Below are positions 35,346 through 46,397 of a stretch of 64,000 nt of DNA, in pieces. Positions within the stretch are counted from its first letter, which is position 1; every line of letters begins with the position of its first letter. The notes beneath the pieces were generated by a model, which saw only the letters and a list, made by a program, of their open reading frames with translations, did no database searches and was not told where the DNA came from. The stretch comes from Holotrichia oblita (Eukaryota > Arthropoda > Insecta > Coleoptera > Scarabaeidae), in the NCBI GenBank assembly GCA_023690525.1, contig CM043019.1, positions 82,206,411 to 82,270,410 of the forward strand, in the 5' to 3' direction. The translations under genes were made by a program, and so were the position numbers.

Positions 35346-36059
35346 TTCTATTATGTGCTCTTACAGCGTCGTGCAGCTCTTGTTTTTGATAAGGGGATTT
35401 GCAGCAAGGACTATTGTATGTAACAAATTAAAAGAGTTAACAATGTTGATTTTCGCTGTTTAAACACCTGCTGTAGCCTTTAAAGTATAGACAACCTTTA
35501 ATGGTAATAAAAACCTCTACATTTGACGAAGACTTTTTTACATATGTTACCGCTAATATTGAAAATCCCGTAATATACATAATAACTAAGGTATTCAAGA
35601 GTTATGCGAAACAACTACAATTAATAGTTATTATACATTTTAATGTGTCATTTTAGGTGTTAAGTATATTTACAACATGACACGTATTTTATTATTATGC
35701 ATATTGACTGATATCATTATAGCCACTAAGCATATTAGGTAACTGAAAGTTTGAAGTTATTTACTTAAGCATTTAGTTATTACTTGTAGCATTTTTTGAT
35801 ACAAGTGTCTTGTAGTAGAATAGATATGAAACCGAGCACCTGAAACAGAGTACATCTATCGAACAATATTTTTGATAATCGTTTACGAAAAATGATAAAC
35901 TAAAGATCTAATTTGAAACTAACTGCAATTTGTTACAACAAAAAATCTGTGGTGGTAGTGGTACAAAGACCAAGGATAGTTTCGCACATATAATTGTTTT
36001 TCACTACAATAGCAATGACATTTGGGAGTGATCCATTTGGAATAAGAACGGTTACTTTA
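35346..36059. other. No gene seen; possibly degraded 5' LTR of the BEL/Pao element
   Basis: A+T-rich and non-coding. If the 5' LTR was as long as the 3' one it would begin near 35520, but no clear similarity was seen here. Confidence 0.3.
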
Positions 36060-36197
36060 GTGCCCACTACACAAATTGCATATTGTGCGGTTGACATGTT
36101 TAACAGTGCATGTACAACCCGTGGGTGGTGAGAAGCGGATAAGGTGCATTTTCTGGTGCAAGAATTTGACGAAAGCAAGGTATCCCGATTCCCTACA
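36060..36197 (+). repeat. BEL/Pao 5' LTR, 3' end only
   Basis: AAGCGGATAAGGTGCATTTT and TATCCCGATTCCCTACA match the end of the 3' LTR (38737-38807) with several differences. The segment ends in CA six bases before the primer site. The divergence between the LTRs shows an old insertion. Confidence 0.55.
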
Positions 36198-36202
36198 TAT
36201 TT

Positions 36203-36220
36203 TGGTCCTTCGAGCCGGAT
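36203..36220 (+). promoter_or_regulatory. Primer binding site, tRNA-Tyr complement
   Basis: TGGTCCTTCGAGCCGGAT is complementary to the 3' end of eukaryotic tRNA-Tyr (acceptor stem plus CCA). Its place just after the LTR end and before Gag fixes the element orientation as plus. Confidence 0.75.
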
Positions 36221-36312
36221 TTAAAACGACTTCTCTCAAGTCTCTTGGATATCTGCGAGATAATCCAATTATTTCTATATATCCTTTTTCTTTCTGTGCA
36301 ATTGTTGTCAAT

Positions 36313-37960
36313 ATGTCCGAATTAGAATTAAAGGTTCTAAAAAGCATACAACTGCCCACGCCAGTAACTTCAATCTTATTGATCTAACTCATCGCAAAAC
36401 AAAAATCAAGAACAAACAACAACAAGATATCCAACATCAAATAGAAGCTTTAGAGAACTTAGAATTGTAAGAAGACGAACGCAGCACGTTTGAAGACAGG
36501 TATTTCGATCTCGTAACTAACTTTCAACACGAAATAAATCGTCTAACACCCAGAAATTCATCACCTTTAGACGAAATTCTGGAAAATTCTTCTTGTAGTA
36601 TTCGCTTACCAAAAATAAGTTTTCCTTCATTTTCTGGTTCGTATAAAGATGGGATTCCATTCTCCGATACGTTCAATTCTCTCATGCATTCAAACAATTC
36701 GCTTCCTGTCATCCAGGAGTTTCATTATCTAAAGTCATCCTTATCCGGTGACGCTGCTACATTTCTACACTCATTGTCCATGTCGGCAAAAACTATAATG
36801 TTGGTTGGGATACCTTAAAATTGAGGTATGACAACAAACGTCTAATCGTTAATCATTAGGGAAGGGAGGGGAGGAACATCGTCAACTTGCCGTTATCTTT
36901 AAAGGAAAACGCCACTATGGAGGAAATGTGAAAAACATTTTTTAACACATTCAAGAAAAACGAACAAGGACGTTTTGTTTGGAAACTTCCGTTTAAAAAT
37001 TCCACCGCGCAGTTAGGTGAATCATACAATGTGGCTTTAAAACGGTTCCTGAACTTGGAGAAACGCCTTAACAGAAATCTCGTTTTAAAACAAGAGTAAG
37101 AGTGACAATTTCTAAATGAGTACCATGATTTAAGTCAGATGAAGCAATGTGATGCCAATCCACTTTTGGAGGCTCATTCTGCAAGTTATTATGTCAGTCA
37201 GATCATGCTCATGATCATCGAGAAACTTGACAGTACGACAACAAAGCTTCGTGTAATATTTGGCAGTTCCTCAAGAACAACAACTGGGGTTGCATTAAAT
37301 GGTTTATCAATGGTCGGGCCTATGATTAAGAGGATCTATTTTCCATCGTTTTGAGATTTCGATTTCGTTCCATCGTCATAACCACTGACATCGCAAAAAT
37401 ATGTCGCCAAGTTTTAAGTGAGTGAAGCTGACACTCGCTATCAACGAGTCTTGTCGAGCCACATGAACCGGCACACATGAAACGGCAAAGGTCTTTGAAT
37501 TGTCTGGCACTTCATTTCTCCTTGAAGACCAAATTTCAGTGGATCGTGGAAAGCAAGTGTCAAATCTGTGAAGCGTCATTTACATAGAGAAATGGGTAAT
37601 ATAGTCTTTACATATAAACAAGTGCACACTCTTCTGGTACAAATTGAGTCTATCCTAAATTCACATCCTCTCATTCCTCTTTCTGAAAACCCCAATAATT
37701 TTAGTTTCCTTACCCCGGGCCATTTTTTAATTGGAGACAACCTTACTTCGCCGTCTCAAGAACGTTTATAGATATGAATCCAAGTCGTCTTCAACAACGT
37801 TCTAAGTGGAAGGTTAAAAGTAACGATGCTCTGGTGCCTGAAACACTTATAGGCAACACTTAAGGCAACCTTATAGACATTCGGGGAAGACAACATACCT
37901 CCACTACGCTGGACCGTGAGTGTTCGAATAAATGGAAATACCGTCAGGAGATGTGCATCA
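36313..37960 (+). pseudogene. BEL/Pao LTR retrotransposon Gag-Pol, deleted and frameshifted
   Basis: Gag begins at ATG 36313 (MSELELKVLKSIQLP) and shifts frame. It then shows LPKISFPSFSGSYKDG, EFHYLKSSLSGDAATFLHSL and LKLRYDNKRLIVN, the DUF1759-type Gag of BEL/Pao. Reverse transcriptase text follows: GRFVWKLPFKNSTAQLGESY, TTTKLRVIFGSSSRTTTG and SIVITTDIAK. The catalytic YVDD region, RNase H and most of the integrase are lost. The integrase end is recognisable: HTLLVQIESILNSHPLIPLS, FSFLTPGHFLIGDNL, and a final PPLRWTVS. The copy is about a third of normal length with many stops, so it is inactive. No envelope-like frame was seen. Confidence 0.85.
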
Positions 37961-38130
37961 TGCTTTGTAAATATTATTATAAATTCATAAAAACATTAGT
38001 ACCATAAGTTAAGTAATTACATATCCAATATTTTGTTACAGATATTTTATCTATTTTTTGTTTGATTTTGCTTATTTGATTACTATTATGAATATCGGCT
38101 TGTACGCCAAGCCTTTCAAGCCGAGCGGTA

Positions 38131-38807
38131 TGTTCATGCTTATTCTTATATAAACTAATTCAGTTTAGTTCATTCATTTTACATTAAGAATTGTAATTAT
38201 ATTGTTTAATTTCTTAGTTTATTCCTTTATTTGTAATTAATAATACCAGCTATCTTCAAATTTCCATTGTTAACTTAAAGCTTATGTGACATACCTTCTG
38301 AGTTCTGGATACTTTAATAATACCTATTAATTACCTATTAATACTCCTTTACTGTGAATTATTGTCAGTCTTATGGAACTCCTTTATTTAAATGTAAATA
38401 TCAAAATTCTTTTATTTCCTAAATTCACAATTTCCAGAATATTGAATCATTACTGTATTAAATTTAATAGCTGTATTTTACCACAACTAACCTTTCTTTG
38501 TGGGCATCATAATATGGAGGAAATGTTAAGGTTTTATAAATATGTAGTTGCAAGTAGCAGAAAGACAGTAGTTCTGATAACCTCTGAACAACACATTACA
38601 TCAATACATGTATCAGTATGCATACTCAATACAAGTTTTTTACACAGAATCAAAGATTCCACTTCGGACAGTCCAATCAAAACAAACGTCGCCGAACAAG
38701 TTACAAATCATACCTATACAGCCTTAGAACCCATGGGTGACGAGCAGCGGATAAGCTGCATTTTCTCTTGCAACAATTTAACAAAAGCCAGGCATCCCGA
38801 TTCCCAA
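38131..38807 (+). repeat. BEL/Pao 3' LTR (approximate limits)
   Basis: It starts TGTTCATGC after AAGCCGAGCGGTA (a degraded polypurine tract) and has a TATATAAA-like box near 38151. It ends GATTCCCAACA at about 38807, matching the 5' LTR end. The start is inferred from the TG and polypurine context. Confidence 0.5.
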
Positions 38808-38939
38808 CAAGAAGAATTCCTAGCACTTTGATCACTAGACTTTCTGCCAATTTTATTTGTCATTACAAGTTTTTCCACATACCCAATTCGAATAGACGCA
38901 AATCTCTTTAATCTAAGTTGTTGCAAGCGAGTCTCAGAT

Positions 38940-39179
38940 CACTGGAACCTCGTTTATCTCCGTGCTCACTTATATCTACCCTCATTCATATCCGCACTAT
39001 AGCGCTCATTTATATCCGCTCGGCATCCACCACCCGATAGTGCACGTACTCACATGAGCCAATCAGCGGGCAGCACGGTCTTTCCTCTCCGCTAACGGGA
39101 TAAGAGTGGGTACCCCTCTTGAGCGGATGTAAGTGAATATTTACGTTTCCCGGCCGCCGATATAGACGAGGTTCCAGTG
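38940..39179. mobile_element. pogo/Tigger-like MITE
   Basis: The terminal inverted repeat CACTGGAACCTCGT is perfect over 14 bp (inverse ending at 39179), with TA on the right flank. Ends of this style belong to pogo-type elements. The left part has subrepeats of CTCATTTATATCCGC. 240 bp, non-coding, G+C-richer than its surroundings. Confidence 0.7.
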
Positions 39180-39593
39180 TAATAATATTTAAGCATTAAT
39201 TTGTTCTTTCTCCGAGCTTTAATAGATTAAATTACTTTGTAGCTAACAATTTTGCATTATTGCACATTTTTAGGCTGTGAATTGGGAAACATACCACAAT
39301 GAAATGTCGAGAAATGACACAATATTAAAAAAAAAAAAAAATGCCTTTTACTTAGGCGCTCATGGTATATTGTTGGAACTTGTACCGCAGTAAATATGCA
39401 TGATTACGTAATAGCTTTAGTTAATATGGATAGTAACTGGAAGAATGCATAATACCTTAGCCAATATCTTGTAAAAAGACCTTACTATTATTATGGAATA
39501 GTACATAAAACGGAGATATTATGTATAAGATTATTTACATATACATAAGTATATAAGATAGTAAGGGTAGTTTCTCGACCGAAAAACTAGTTA
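39180..39593. other. No gene seen
   Basis: A+T-rich DNA with a 14-base poly(A) run near 39329. Confidence 0.5.
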
Positions 39594-39897
39594 GGGAAAG
39601 GAAGTAAATCCAAATATAATTTGGGGAATGCGGTCTGTAGGTAGATAATTTCAATTAATGAACCTCATTTGATTTATTAAAAAGCTATTGCTTTCCTCAA
39701 ACCCTAGATTGTAAGTAATTTTTATATTCTTATGTACTTTATTGTTAATTTTCTAAATTGTTGTTTACGATTGTAGAACCACCTGATGAAGCAAATAAAC
39801 ATTTGCGAAATATTGTGGATGAATCAAATGAGTTTTATTAATTGAAATTATCTACCTACACATTCCCCAAATTATATTTGGGTTTACTTCCTTTCCC
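39594..39897. mobile_element. Inverted-repeat element with a hammerhead-like motif
   Basis: Arms of about 78 bp: GGGAAAGGAAGTAAATCCAA and AATATAATTTGGGGAATG from 39594 are inverted at 39820-39897. The interior carries the ribozyme-like motif at 39772-39830. Non-coding. The arrangement recalls the inverted, ribozyme-bearing terminal repeats of Penelope-like elements, which is inference. Confidence 0.7.
39772..39830 (+). ncRNA. Hammerhead-ribozyme-like motif, degenerate stem III
   Basis: CTGATGA (39783-39789) is followed by the stem-loop GCAAAT-AAAC-ATTTGC and GAAA (39807-39810). Stem I pairs CCAC before the core with GTGG after it. Stem III is only TATT and the cleavage triplet is uncertain. 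The core and stem II are perfect. Confidence 0.45.
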
Positions 39898-39960
39898 ATA
39901 TCCTGATTGGCGCAAATAAAAGTAGATATTAAGCTTGAAATACACACCCATAAACATGTA

Positions 39961-40142
39961 CAGTCGAATTTTTGGATCTTGTCCGTTACGTCATGAGTAA
40001 TATCAGTATGAATCGACTCATATGTCATGTTGACATTTCTCTCTAATGTACGTTAAATGGCGGTGATGAATATTTTACATAGGTATATCTGTGTTTAATT
40101 ACGCTGTTAATGACGTAACGGATAAGATCCAAAAATTCGACT
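39961..40142. mobile_element. MITE family A, copy 2
   Basis: CAGTCGAATTTTTGGATCTT at the left; the inverse (GATCCAAAAATTCGACT) at the right. TA precedes the left end. In opposite orientation to copy 1, with the same interior. Confidence 0.85.
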
Positions 40143-40156
40143 TTTTTTTGTATATA

Positions 40157-40335
40157 CAATCGAATTTTTGGATTTTGTCCGTTACGTCATGAGTAAGGTC
40201 AGTATGAATCGACTCATATGTCACGTTGACATTTCACTCTAATATACGTTAAATGTCGGTGATGAATATTTTTCGTATATCTGTGTTTAATTAAGCTGTT
40301 AATGACGTAACGAACAAGATCCAAAAATTCGACTA
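40157..40335. mobile_element. MITE family A, copy 3
   Basis: CAATCGAATTTTTGGATTTT at the left and GATCCAAAAATTCGACTA at the right. It follows copy 2 in direct orientation after a 14-base spacer and abuts the CAGGGTGGTCAG element. Confidence 0.85.
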
Positions 40336-40741
40336 TATACAGGGTGGTCAGAAAAGAATGCAAAGTGCTGTATCTCTGAAACTATTCGTCGTAGAGACTT
40401 GCGGTAAACATTTTTAATACTAAAGTGGTCAAAAGAAGACCGTGGAAAATATTTTCAGATTTCCAAGATGGTCGCCAGGGGGTGTAATCGGCATCTTAAA
40501 TCTTTAAAGCGATTTTTCACTGAAATCAACCCAGTAAATGTTACCAAAAAATATATGCTTTATAAAGCTAAACTTTACTCGAGTAATTTTTGTTTAACAC
40601 TTTTTGACGTATCTATTCAAATAAAGCGGTGGAGGGTAATTCAATGTTTTTTAAATAAACATCTGTAACTCCTAAACGACTGAACTGATTTTAACAAACT
40701 TGGTCTCATTGAAAAAAGCATTTATTGTTCCATCAAACCTA

Positions 40742-42552
40742 CAGTTGTAATCACGAAAGATGATCCCTACGTCATCAATTAGATTTGTATGAATCAAATC
40801 AGTACTTCAGCATCATGTTAAATACTGTAAATATCAAAATGAACATGGCAGCTATGACATTTTTATTTTTTGGGTTAAGTGCGTGGGGTCTTATTGACAG
40901 ACCGTAAAAATTTAAAACAAGTTGTGGCAATTGTACCTACCGTAATGTTCTACTGTGTATTGCCATTATAGTAAAAAAAAAAACTTCAAAAAAATTGTTA
41001 AAGGAATACGTATTTGTAAGGACGAAATCAATGACAGTTCCATCAAATGTCTACGGAGATGCATTGTCAAATGTATGTCAAATTTTTAAGTGAAGAAGCG
41101 GATATATATAGCTTAAGCGCAGACAACGAACTAATCTCGTCTTTGTCTTATTTAAGTGAATTGCACGAGCCGTACGTCTGTGCAAGGCAAAGTTTCGAAA
41201 TACAAACTAGAGGTGGGCAGTCCGGCTCACTTTGGTGATCCGATTCAGTAACTCCCAACCATCTAGCTGATTCGGTTCAATGAATCAGTTGAATCATTTA
41301 ATATCATGTCACATTTAGATTCACCCGCTTAACTACTGACCATTTGAAATACATATATTCTACTTTAACAACGAATTATTAAATATATTGTAAATTCGTA
41401 TTATATTCAAATGTAATTGATTAATTTAAAATAAAACACCAGAAACAATAATTTTTTTACCAAATCAATATTTTCATGGTCATGCTGTAAATAAGCAACG
41501 GTTAATTTCCTTTCAGAAATAAAAGAAATTCTTAATGGGTGCTCGTAATAAACGTACTCGTAATTTTGATATCGGCTTGGCGGGTTTATATTTTCATCCG
41601 AAATTCATAAAAAAATATTTTGCCCACAATCGTATTGATTGGTAGATAGTGCCTATTGAAAGAATTAGAAAAAGACGTTCACAGCATTATTATTATTATC
41701 CACTCAATGAAATACAATATTAAACACGACGTTGCATGATTTACACTTATTATTTTATTAATATAATATAGATACGGCATTTTGTATTTGATATGATTAT
41801 TTTAATATTAACTATTTACAAAAACAGACTCCTTTAATTTCATTTCTTTTTAGAATTTTAATTGTATAATATATATTTATTCATAGGTATTTATGTTTAA
41901 TAAAAATACAAGGAGTTATTTCAACATAAGTATTATGTATTATTTCTTCACCAGTATAAAGATACACAAACGAAAAATATAACTATATAGTAGACATTTA
42001 AATATATACATATACCTACCTATATATGTATAAAAGAGTACCTACAAATTAAAAATAATTTCATTATTTATAAAAAGTCAGAGCGCTATATCATAAGCTC
42101 CAAACTATTCTTATATGTACCTACATACTTTACAATAATTATGTTCCATTTTCCATATGTATCGGTTGACATTGCGCGTTAATATTGTTAAAGGTAGGTA
42201 CTACATATAAGGAACCGAAGCTCGTATCTTTGTCGTTAGGATTCAATTGATTCAAATGAAACAAAGAATTATATGAACGAAATCATTGATGAAATGGTAT
42301 AATGAAACTAAAACGTATGAAACGATGATCCGAATCGGTCAATATTGGTGAACCGGTTCAATTGAATCAGCAGTAAGAGCCGGGTCACTGAATCAAATCG
42401 TTCATGAACGACACAGCTCTAATACAAACTGTCATCCAGGCTGTCCTTGTCATACAAATAGATATCTATTTGGATATGAAAATTATTCTTTGAGTGTCGT
42501 TGATTGAGTTCTATGTAAGTGACGCAGGGATCATCTTTCGTGATTATAACTA
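40742..42552. mobile_element. Tc1/mariner-type MITE split by a hAT insertion
   Basis: CAGTTGTAATCACGAAAGAT continues GATCCCTACGTCA. The inverse copy ends at 42552 next to TA. About 590 bp remain when the hAT element (41208-42421) is removed. Non-coding. Confidence 0.65.
41208..42421. mobile_element. Non-autonomous hAT element
   Basis: A perfect 8-bp target duplication ATACAAAC lies at 41200-41207 and 42422-42429. Ends are TAGAGGTGGGCA and, inverted, TAGAGCTGTGTC, a classic hAT pattern. Subterminal GAATCA/TGATTC motifs are clustered at both ends. No transposase frame. Confidence 0.9.
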
Positions 42553-42589
42553 TATCTTACCTGTGATATGCCTATTTCCATAGATAATA

Positions 42590-43335
42590 CTCCCTCCGTC
42601 CGAAAATATCGTATACATTTGAAGATAAATTAAACATTAATGAGAGGTATCAAAAAAATTATAGACAAGTGCTCTTATTTATAAATTCATGCACTAGTTA
42701 AGCTATTGATATATAGATGGCAGGTTTTTGATTTTGTCAGTGTCAAAAACGTCAGCACATTTCAATCATCATTCGCGGAAAAACAGTTTTGGACCCGCTC
42801 TGTGTAAAAAATGGAAGCTATTCATGCGAATAATGAACAGTTGAATAGGAATTCTAAGTCCAAGCAATTAACTACTCATCGACGTACCGGTACATTGCAA
42901 AAACTATTGCAATTTAAAAAAGGACAGAGGCTGAAGTCCCGATTTAAATGTGTTAGATCTTGGCTTTTTAATTCGATAGAATCTTTGCAACATAAAGCTT
43001 CGCCAAATACAGTTGACGAACTGACCCAATCCGTCGAAAACGCCTTCAATGAATTAGACTTGATAATGTTCTTCTGACATTACAGTCCTGCATGGAATGG
43101 TGGTGATGGTTGATGAAAGTCATATAAGGTTCCTCATATTAATAAGGCTACGCTTCGGCGCGAAAGACGGTTACCAACTAGTTTAATGTGTTCAAAAGAA
43201 GCACTGAAAAAGGCCAGATCCCACTTAGATTGAACGTCGTTTATATAATTCAATTTCAATTAAAGTTATGAATGTATACCATAATTTCGGACAAAAATAA
43301 AATTCAAATGTATATCATATTTTCGGACGGAGGGA
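42590..43335. mobile_element. Stowaway/plant-mariner-like element
   Basis: The ends CTCCCTCCGTCCGAAAATAT and the inverse (ATATTTTCGGACGGAGGGAG, with one change) are flanked by TA. CTCCCTCCGT is the hallmark end of plant Stowaway MITEs and their mariner-like (DD39D) partners. The terminal repeat extends to about 35 bp. The interior carries the transposase remnant at 42811-43077. 746 bp, internally deleted. Confidence 0.8.
42811..43077 (+). pseudogene. Internally deleted plant-type mariner transposase
   Basis: The 88-codon frame joins an N-terminal part (LTTHRRTGTLQKLLQFKKGQ, resembling the RRGTLQ-LLE-SKNGKL start of plant mariner transposases) to a C-terminal part (WLFNSIESLQHKASPNTVDE and LTQSVENAFNELD, resembling their FFNSIQSLQ-K-P-NIDELI-AVE-SFEEL end). 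A +1 shift after 43060 continues FLTLQSCME, also a conserved end motif. The whole DDD catalytic core is missing; the junction is near codon 48. Family resemblance is from memory of the motif order. Confidence 0.7.
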
Positions 43336-43589
43336 GTATAATACTAACGTACTATAGATACGACAGAAGGTCCCGTGTACTGTCGTCAAAGTTTTGGTAC
43401 TCACACATTTCACCAGGTGTCGCTGGCATTGCTTTTTGAAATTTGAAATATGAAAAGCGCGAAATTGAGTGTCATTATGACATTATATTGTCATTCTGAT
43501 TTTGTGTGTTGTGTCGCAAGCGTCTTTAAAAACAGTATTAGTAGAATATGGTAATTTTTGCGATATTCTTGGAGAAGATATAATATAAA
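43336..43589. other. No gene seen
   Basis: Short non-coding spacer within the composite element. Confidence 0.4.
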
Positions 43590-44095
43590 TTGAAGCATTA
43601 TGCACTCTACAAAAACTTTTTGAATAAAAAAGAGATAACAACAAGAACAAAAATGACGGTGTATCAAGCAGTATACTTACAAGTCTTAACCTATGGAGCA
43701 GAAAATTGGATACTTGATGAAAGACAAACAAAACGACTACAATCCAGTGACGCATTAGACAGATGCTGACAACAAAATCATTAAGAATTGCAGTAGAAGA
43801 AAAGAAACTGTAATGGTGACACTTGATCAGAATAAATGAAACTAGACAGGTGAAGCGGTTATGGGAGGTAAGGAAAATCGGGAAAAACTCGGAGAAGACG
43901 ACCCAGAAAAACGTGGAACAGCAGTACGGATGAACTTCTGAAAAAAAGAGGTAAAACATGGAACGAGGCGAAGGCCCTAGCCAGAAACAGGATAGAGTGG
44001 CGTGAATTTGTTGAATCTGTGGAACTAAATTAAGAGAACTTTACACCTCGACACCTTCGGGTATAAGAGGTCTTTGATTATGTATGTATGTATGA
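43590..44095 (+). pseudogene. RTE-like LINE 3' end with (TATG)n tail
   Basis: Text reads ALYKNFLNKKEITTRTKMTV and YQAVYLQVLTYGAENWILDE, the K-lY--vi-P-l-YG-E-W segment of the RT thumb. After many stops it ends WNEAKALARNRIEWREFVES. A tandem tail TATGTATGTATGTATG at about 44080-44094 is typical of RTE 3' ends. Severely 5'-truncated. Confidence 0.75.
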
Positions 44096-44940
44096 AGGAT
44101 TATGTTGGACGTGGTTCAGTTTAAACCTTAAATAGTAGTGTTAAATACCGCTTAAGGATGAAACTATCGTTTCTATTAAATTGACAAGAGTTGACATACT
44201 AGTTTTGACATAAACCAGTGACACTTTATTTTCATATCGCATTATCCCATACAAATTGAAGCAGTACAAGAAATGTTTAATGTCTTCAAGGCGATAACAC
44301 CAGATACAATATACTTCGCCAAGGAGAGTACAGTATACAACATCCAATTAACAGGTAAATAGAAGATGTGTTATTAAATTCTGTTATGGTTGAGACCTAC
44401 ATTCTAATACTACCCCTTAGTGGCTTTCCGAGATTGTTAAAACTTGAATATCTTTTGAGATCATTTTTATAAATTACCTAACGTTCGATTTCGATATTAC
44501 AGGTATACATGACATATATCATACAAATTGAAACTTCACAAGAAGCGTTAGGGAATGAAATTTTATTTCGTCGTGTTCCACGAAGATAACATTTTTGTAA
44601 AAATATTTTTAATGAAAATATAGGACAATATTCAGAATCTAAATAAAAGCGCTTTGTTTTTAAGTTTAAAAGTTAGAAATTCAATTTTCAATAATAAACA
44701 AGCTTTTCGTGCCCAGTATGGTTTGTTTTAAATTTAACACATTTCACTAGATGGCGCAGAAACACGCCAACACAATTTTATTAGAAGTGTCCAATCTATA
44801 GAGAATGAAATATTATTAGTAGTATATATTATCTATGCCTATTTCTTAGTGATGCCGCTAGAGCGCGCTTTTTGATATAATAACAGAAAATTGCAAAATT
44901 CTTAAAAAAATTAAATGCAATAAAATAAATAAATACCGGT
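44096..44940. other. No gene seen; A+T-rich DNA
   Basis: Chance frames only. Lies inside the composite element. Confidence 0.45.
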
Positions 44941-45025
44941 GCAATAGCGTCTTTTTAAAATTACATGATAACTAAATCTCAGCACTTTGCATGCTTATCT
45001 GACCATCCTGTACATATATCATTTA

Positions 45026-46375
45026 CAGTCCTCGCCAGAGAAAACGGGACACGTCTTATTGCGATTTTGGCTAAATTTTAGTTGTGTAATTAAGTATTTT
45101 CCTAAAACAATGAATGAATAAATTTTCTTGTCATTACATATGTCATTAATGTCAAATTTTTTCAATGCATAGTTTTTATTTACGTTGAAAATATTAATAT
45201 GCCTCACGTTAATAAAGTATGTAAAGCAAGAATTTGCACTAAAATAGAAGAAGGATGGTCGATGAGAAGTGTAGCAGATGAATTTGGAATAGGTAAGAGT
45301 ACAGTAAGCAGTATATATAGGAAATGGAGAGAAGAAAGAAGCCTTAGTTGCACATATGCATAGAAACCCTTTCGACACGGTAAGAGAGGCAATAAGAAAT
45401 ACAGGTTTTCCTGGATCTGTTAGAACAGGATCCCGACGAATAAGAAATGCCGGTTTACATTCACGTGTAGCAGTGAACAAAACTCTTTTACGTCCTGCTT
45501 CGAAAGAACAAAGAATCGGCTTCGCTCTGCAGCATATGGGATATGACGCTTGGGATCAAGTAATATTTTCGGACGAAAAAATATTTCAGTCGTCGTACAA
45601 TGGACAAGTAAAAGTTTACCGGCCAAGAGGTACACGTTTTGAAGACAAATATATAAATAAAATTAAAAGGAATCCTCGATTTTCTGTCAACGTTTGGGGA
45701 TGGTTATCATCGCGAGGTTTCGGAGTTGCGCACCATATTCGCAATCCCCTTGACAGTGAAGAATATATAAATATTCTTAATAATGTGATGATCCCAACCG
45801 TCACACAATCTTATCCTGATAGGAATTTCATGTTTTTGCAAGACAACTGTCCTGTTCATACTTCCGCAGCAACGAAAGAGTGGTTTAATACAAATAACGT
45901 GGCCTGTATGGATTTTCCTAGTTATAGTGGAGATTTAAATGTGATAGAAAACGTATGGGGTTTAATGGCAAGACGTATTAATAAACAAAATCTTCAGGTG
46001 CATAACAGTGAGCAATTATTTCACATAGTACAAACGGCCTGGGAAGAAATACCTGAAAATTACGTCATTAATTTAATAAGATCAATGCCTGAAAGAATTA
46101 ATGCTGTGATAGAGGCTGAAGGTGCTCTTACAAAATATTAATTTTAATAATAGATTTAAGTTATTACAATGTTCACTAAAGGTCTTTTTTACTTTTCGTT
46201 GTTTAAATAAATATTACTTAAGAGTGTGAGCCCATTATAAATTGGTTGAAGTTTGAATACTGTCAAATTGACAAATAACATTTTTCATCTATTACTAATT
46301 TCAAATCATATCAATAGCTGTAATCTTGACTTACAATAGTTAAAAAAAGTGTCCCGTTTTCTCTGGCGAGGACTG
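45026..46375. mobile_element. Tc1-type transposon, 1350 bp, complete ends
   Basis: Perfect terminal inverted repeats CAGTCCTCGCCAGAGAAAAC followed by GGGACAC lie at both ends, with TA duplications at 45024-45025 and 46376-46377. It encloses a single transposase region and starts 15 bases beyond the composite element's right end. The intact ends indicate a fairly recent copy. Confidence 0.95.
45199..46141 (+). pseudogene. Tc1-type DD34E transposase with an N-terminal deletion/frameshift
   Basis: The first helix-turn-helix is read from ATG 45199 (IEEGWSMRSVADEFGIGKST, VSSIYRKWREER), then meets a stop at 45361. The second frame (ATG 45356, 261 codons) carries the second DNA-binding part (REAIRNTGFPGSVRTGSRRI, KTLLRPASKEQRIGFALQHM). 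The catalytic triad is intact: VIFSDEKIF, FLQDNCPVHTSA and VIENVWG. Thirty-four residues separate the second Asp from the Glu, the Tc1 hallmark. SGDLNVIENVW has Gly for the usual Pro. About 20 codons with the GRPRK-type hook are lost at the junction near 45345. The catalytic domain could still be open, but the full transposase is broken. Confidence 0.92.
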
Positions 46376-46397
46376 TAGTTATTTGTGGTGCGTAACG

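Larger units (their letters stand above)
40340..45010. mobile_element. Composite element with CAGGGTGGTCAG ends, heavily nested
   Basis: CAGGGTGGTCAGAAAAGAAT at 40340 and, inverted, CAGGATGGTCAGATAAGCAT ending 45010 match over 31 bp with three differences; TA flanks both. The interior holds a mariner-type element with a hAT inside it (40742-42552), a Stowaway-like element (42590-43335) and an RTE tail (43590-44090). These ends could also belong to two separate copies; pairing is inference. Confidence 0.5.

Noticed and set aside
43483..43959. 158-codon minus-strand frame
   Set aside because: Antisense shadow of the RTE fragment on the plus strand.
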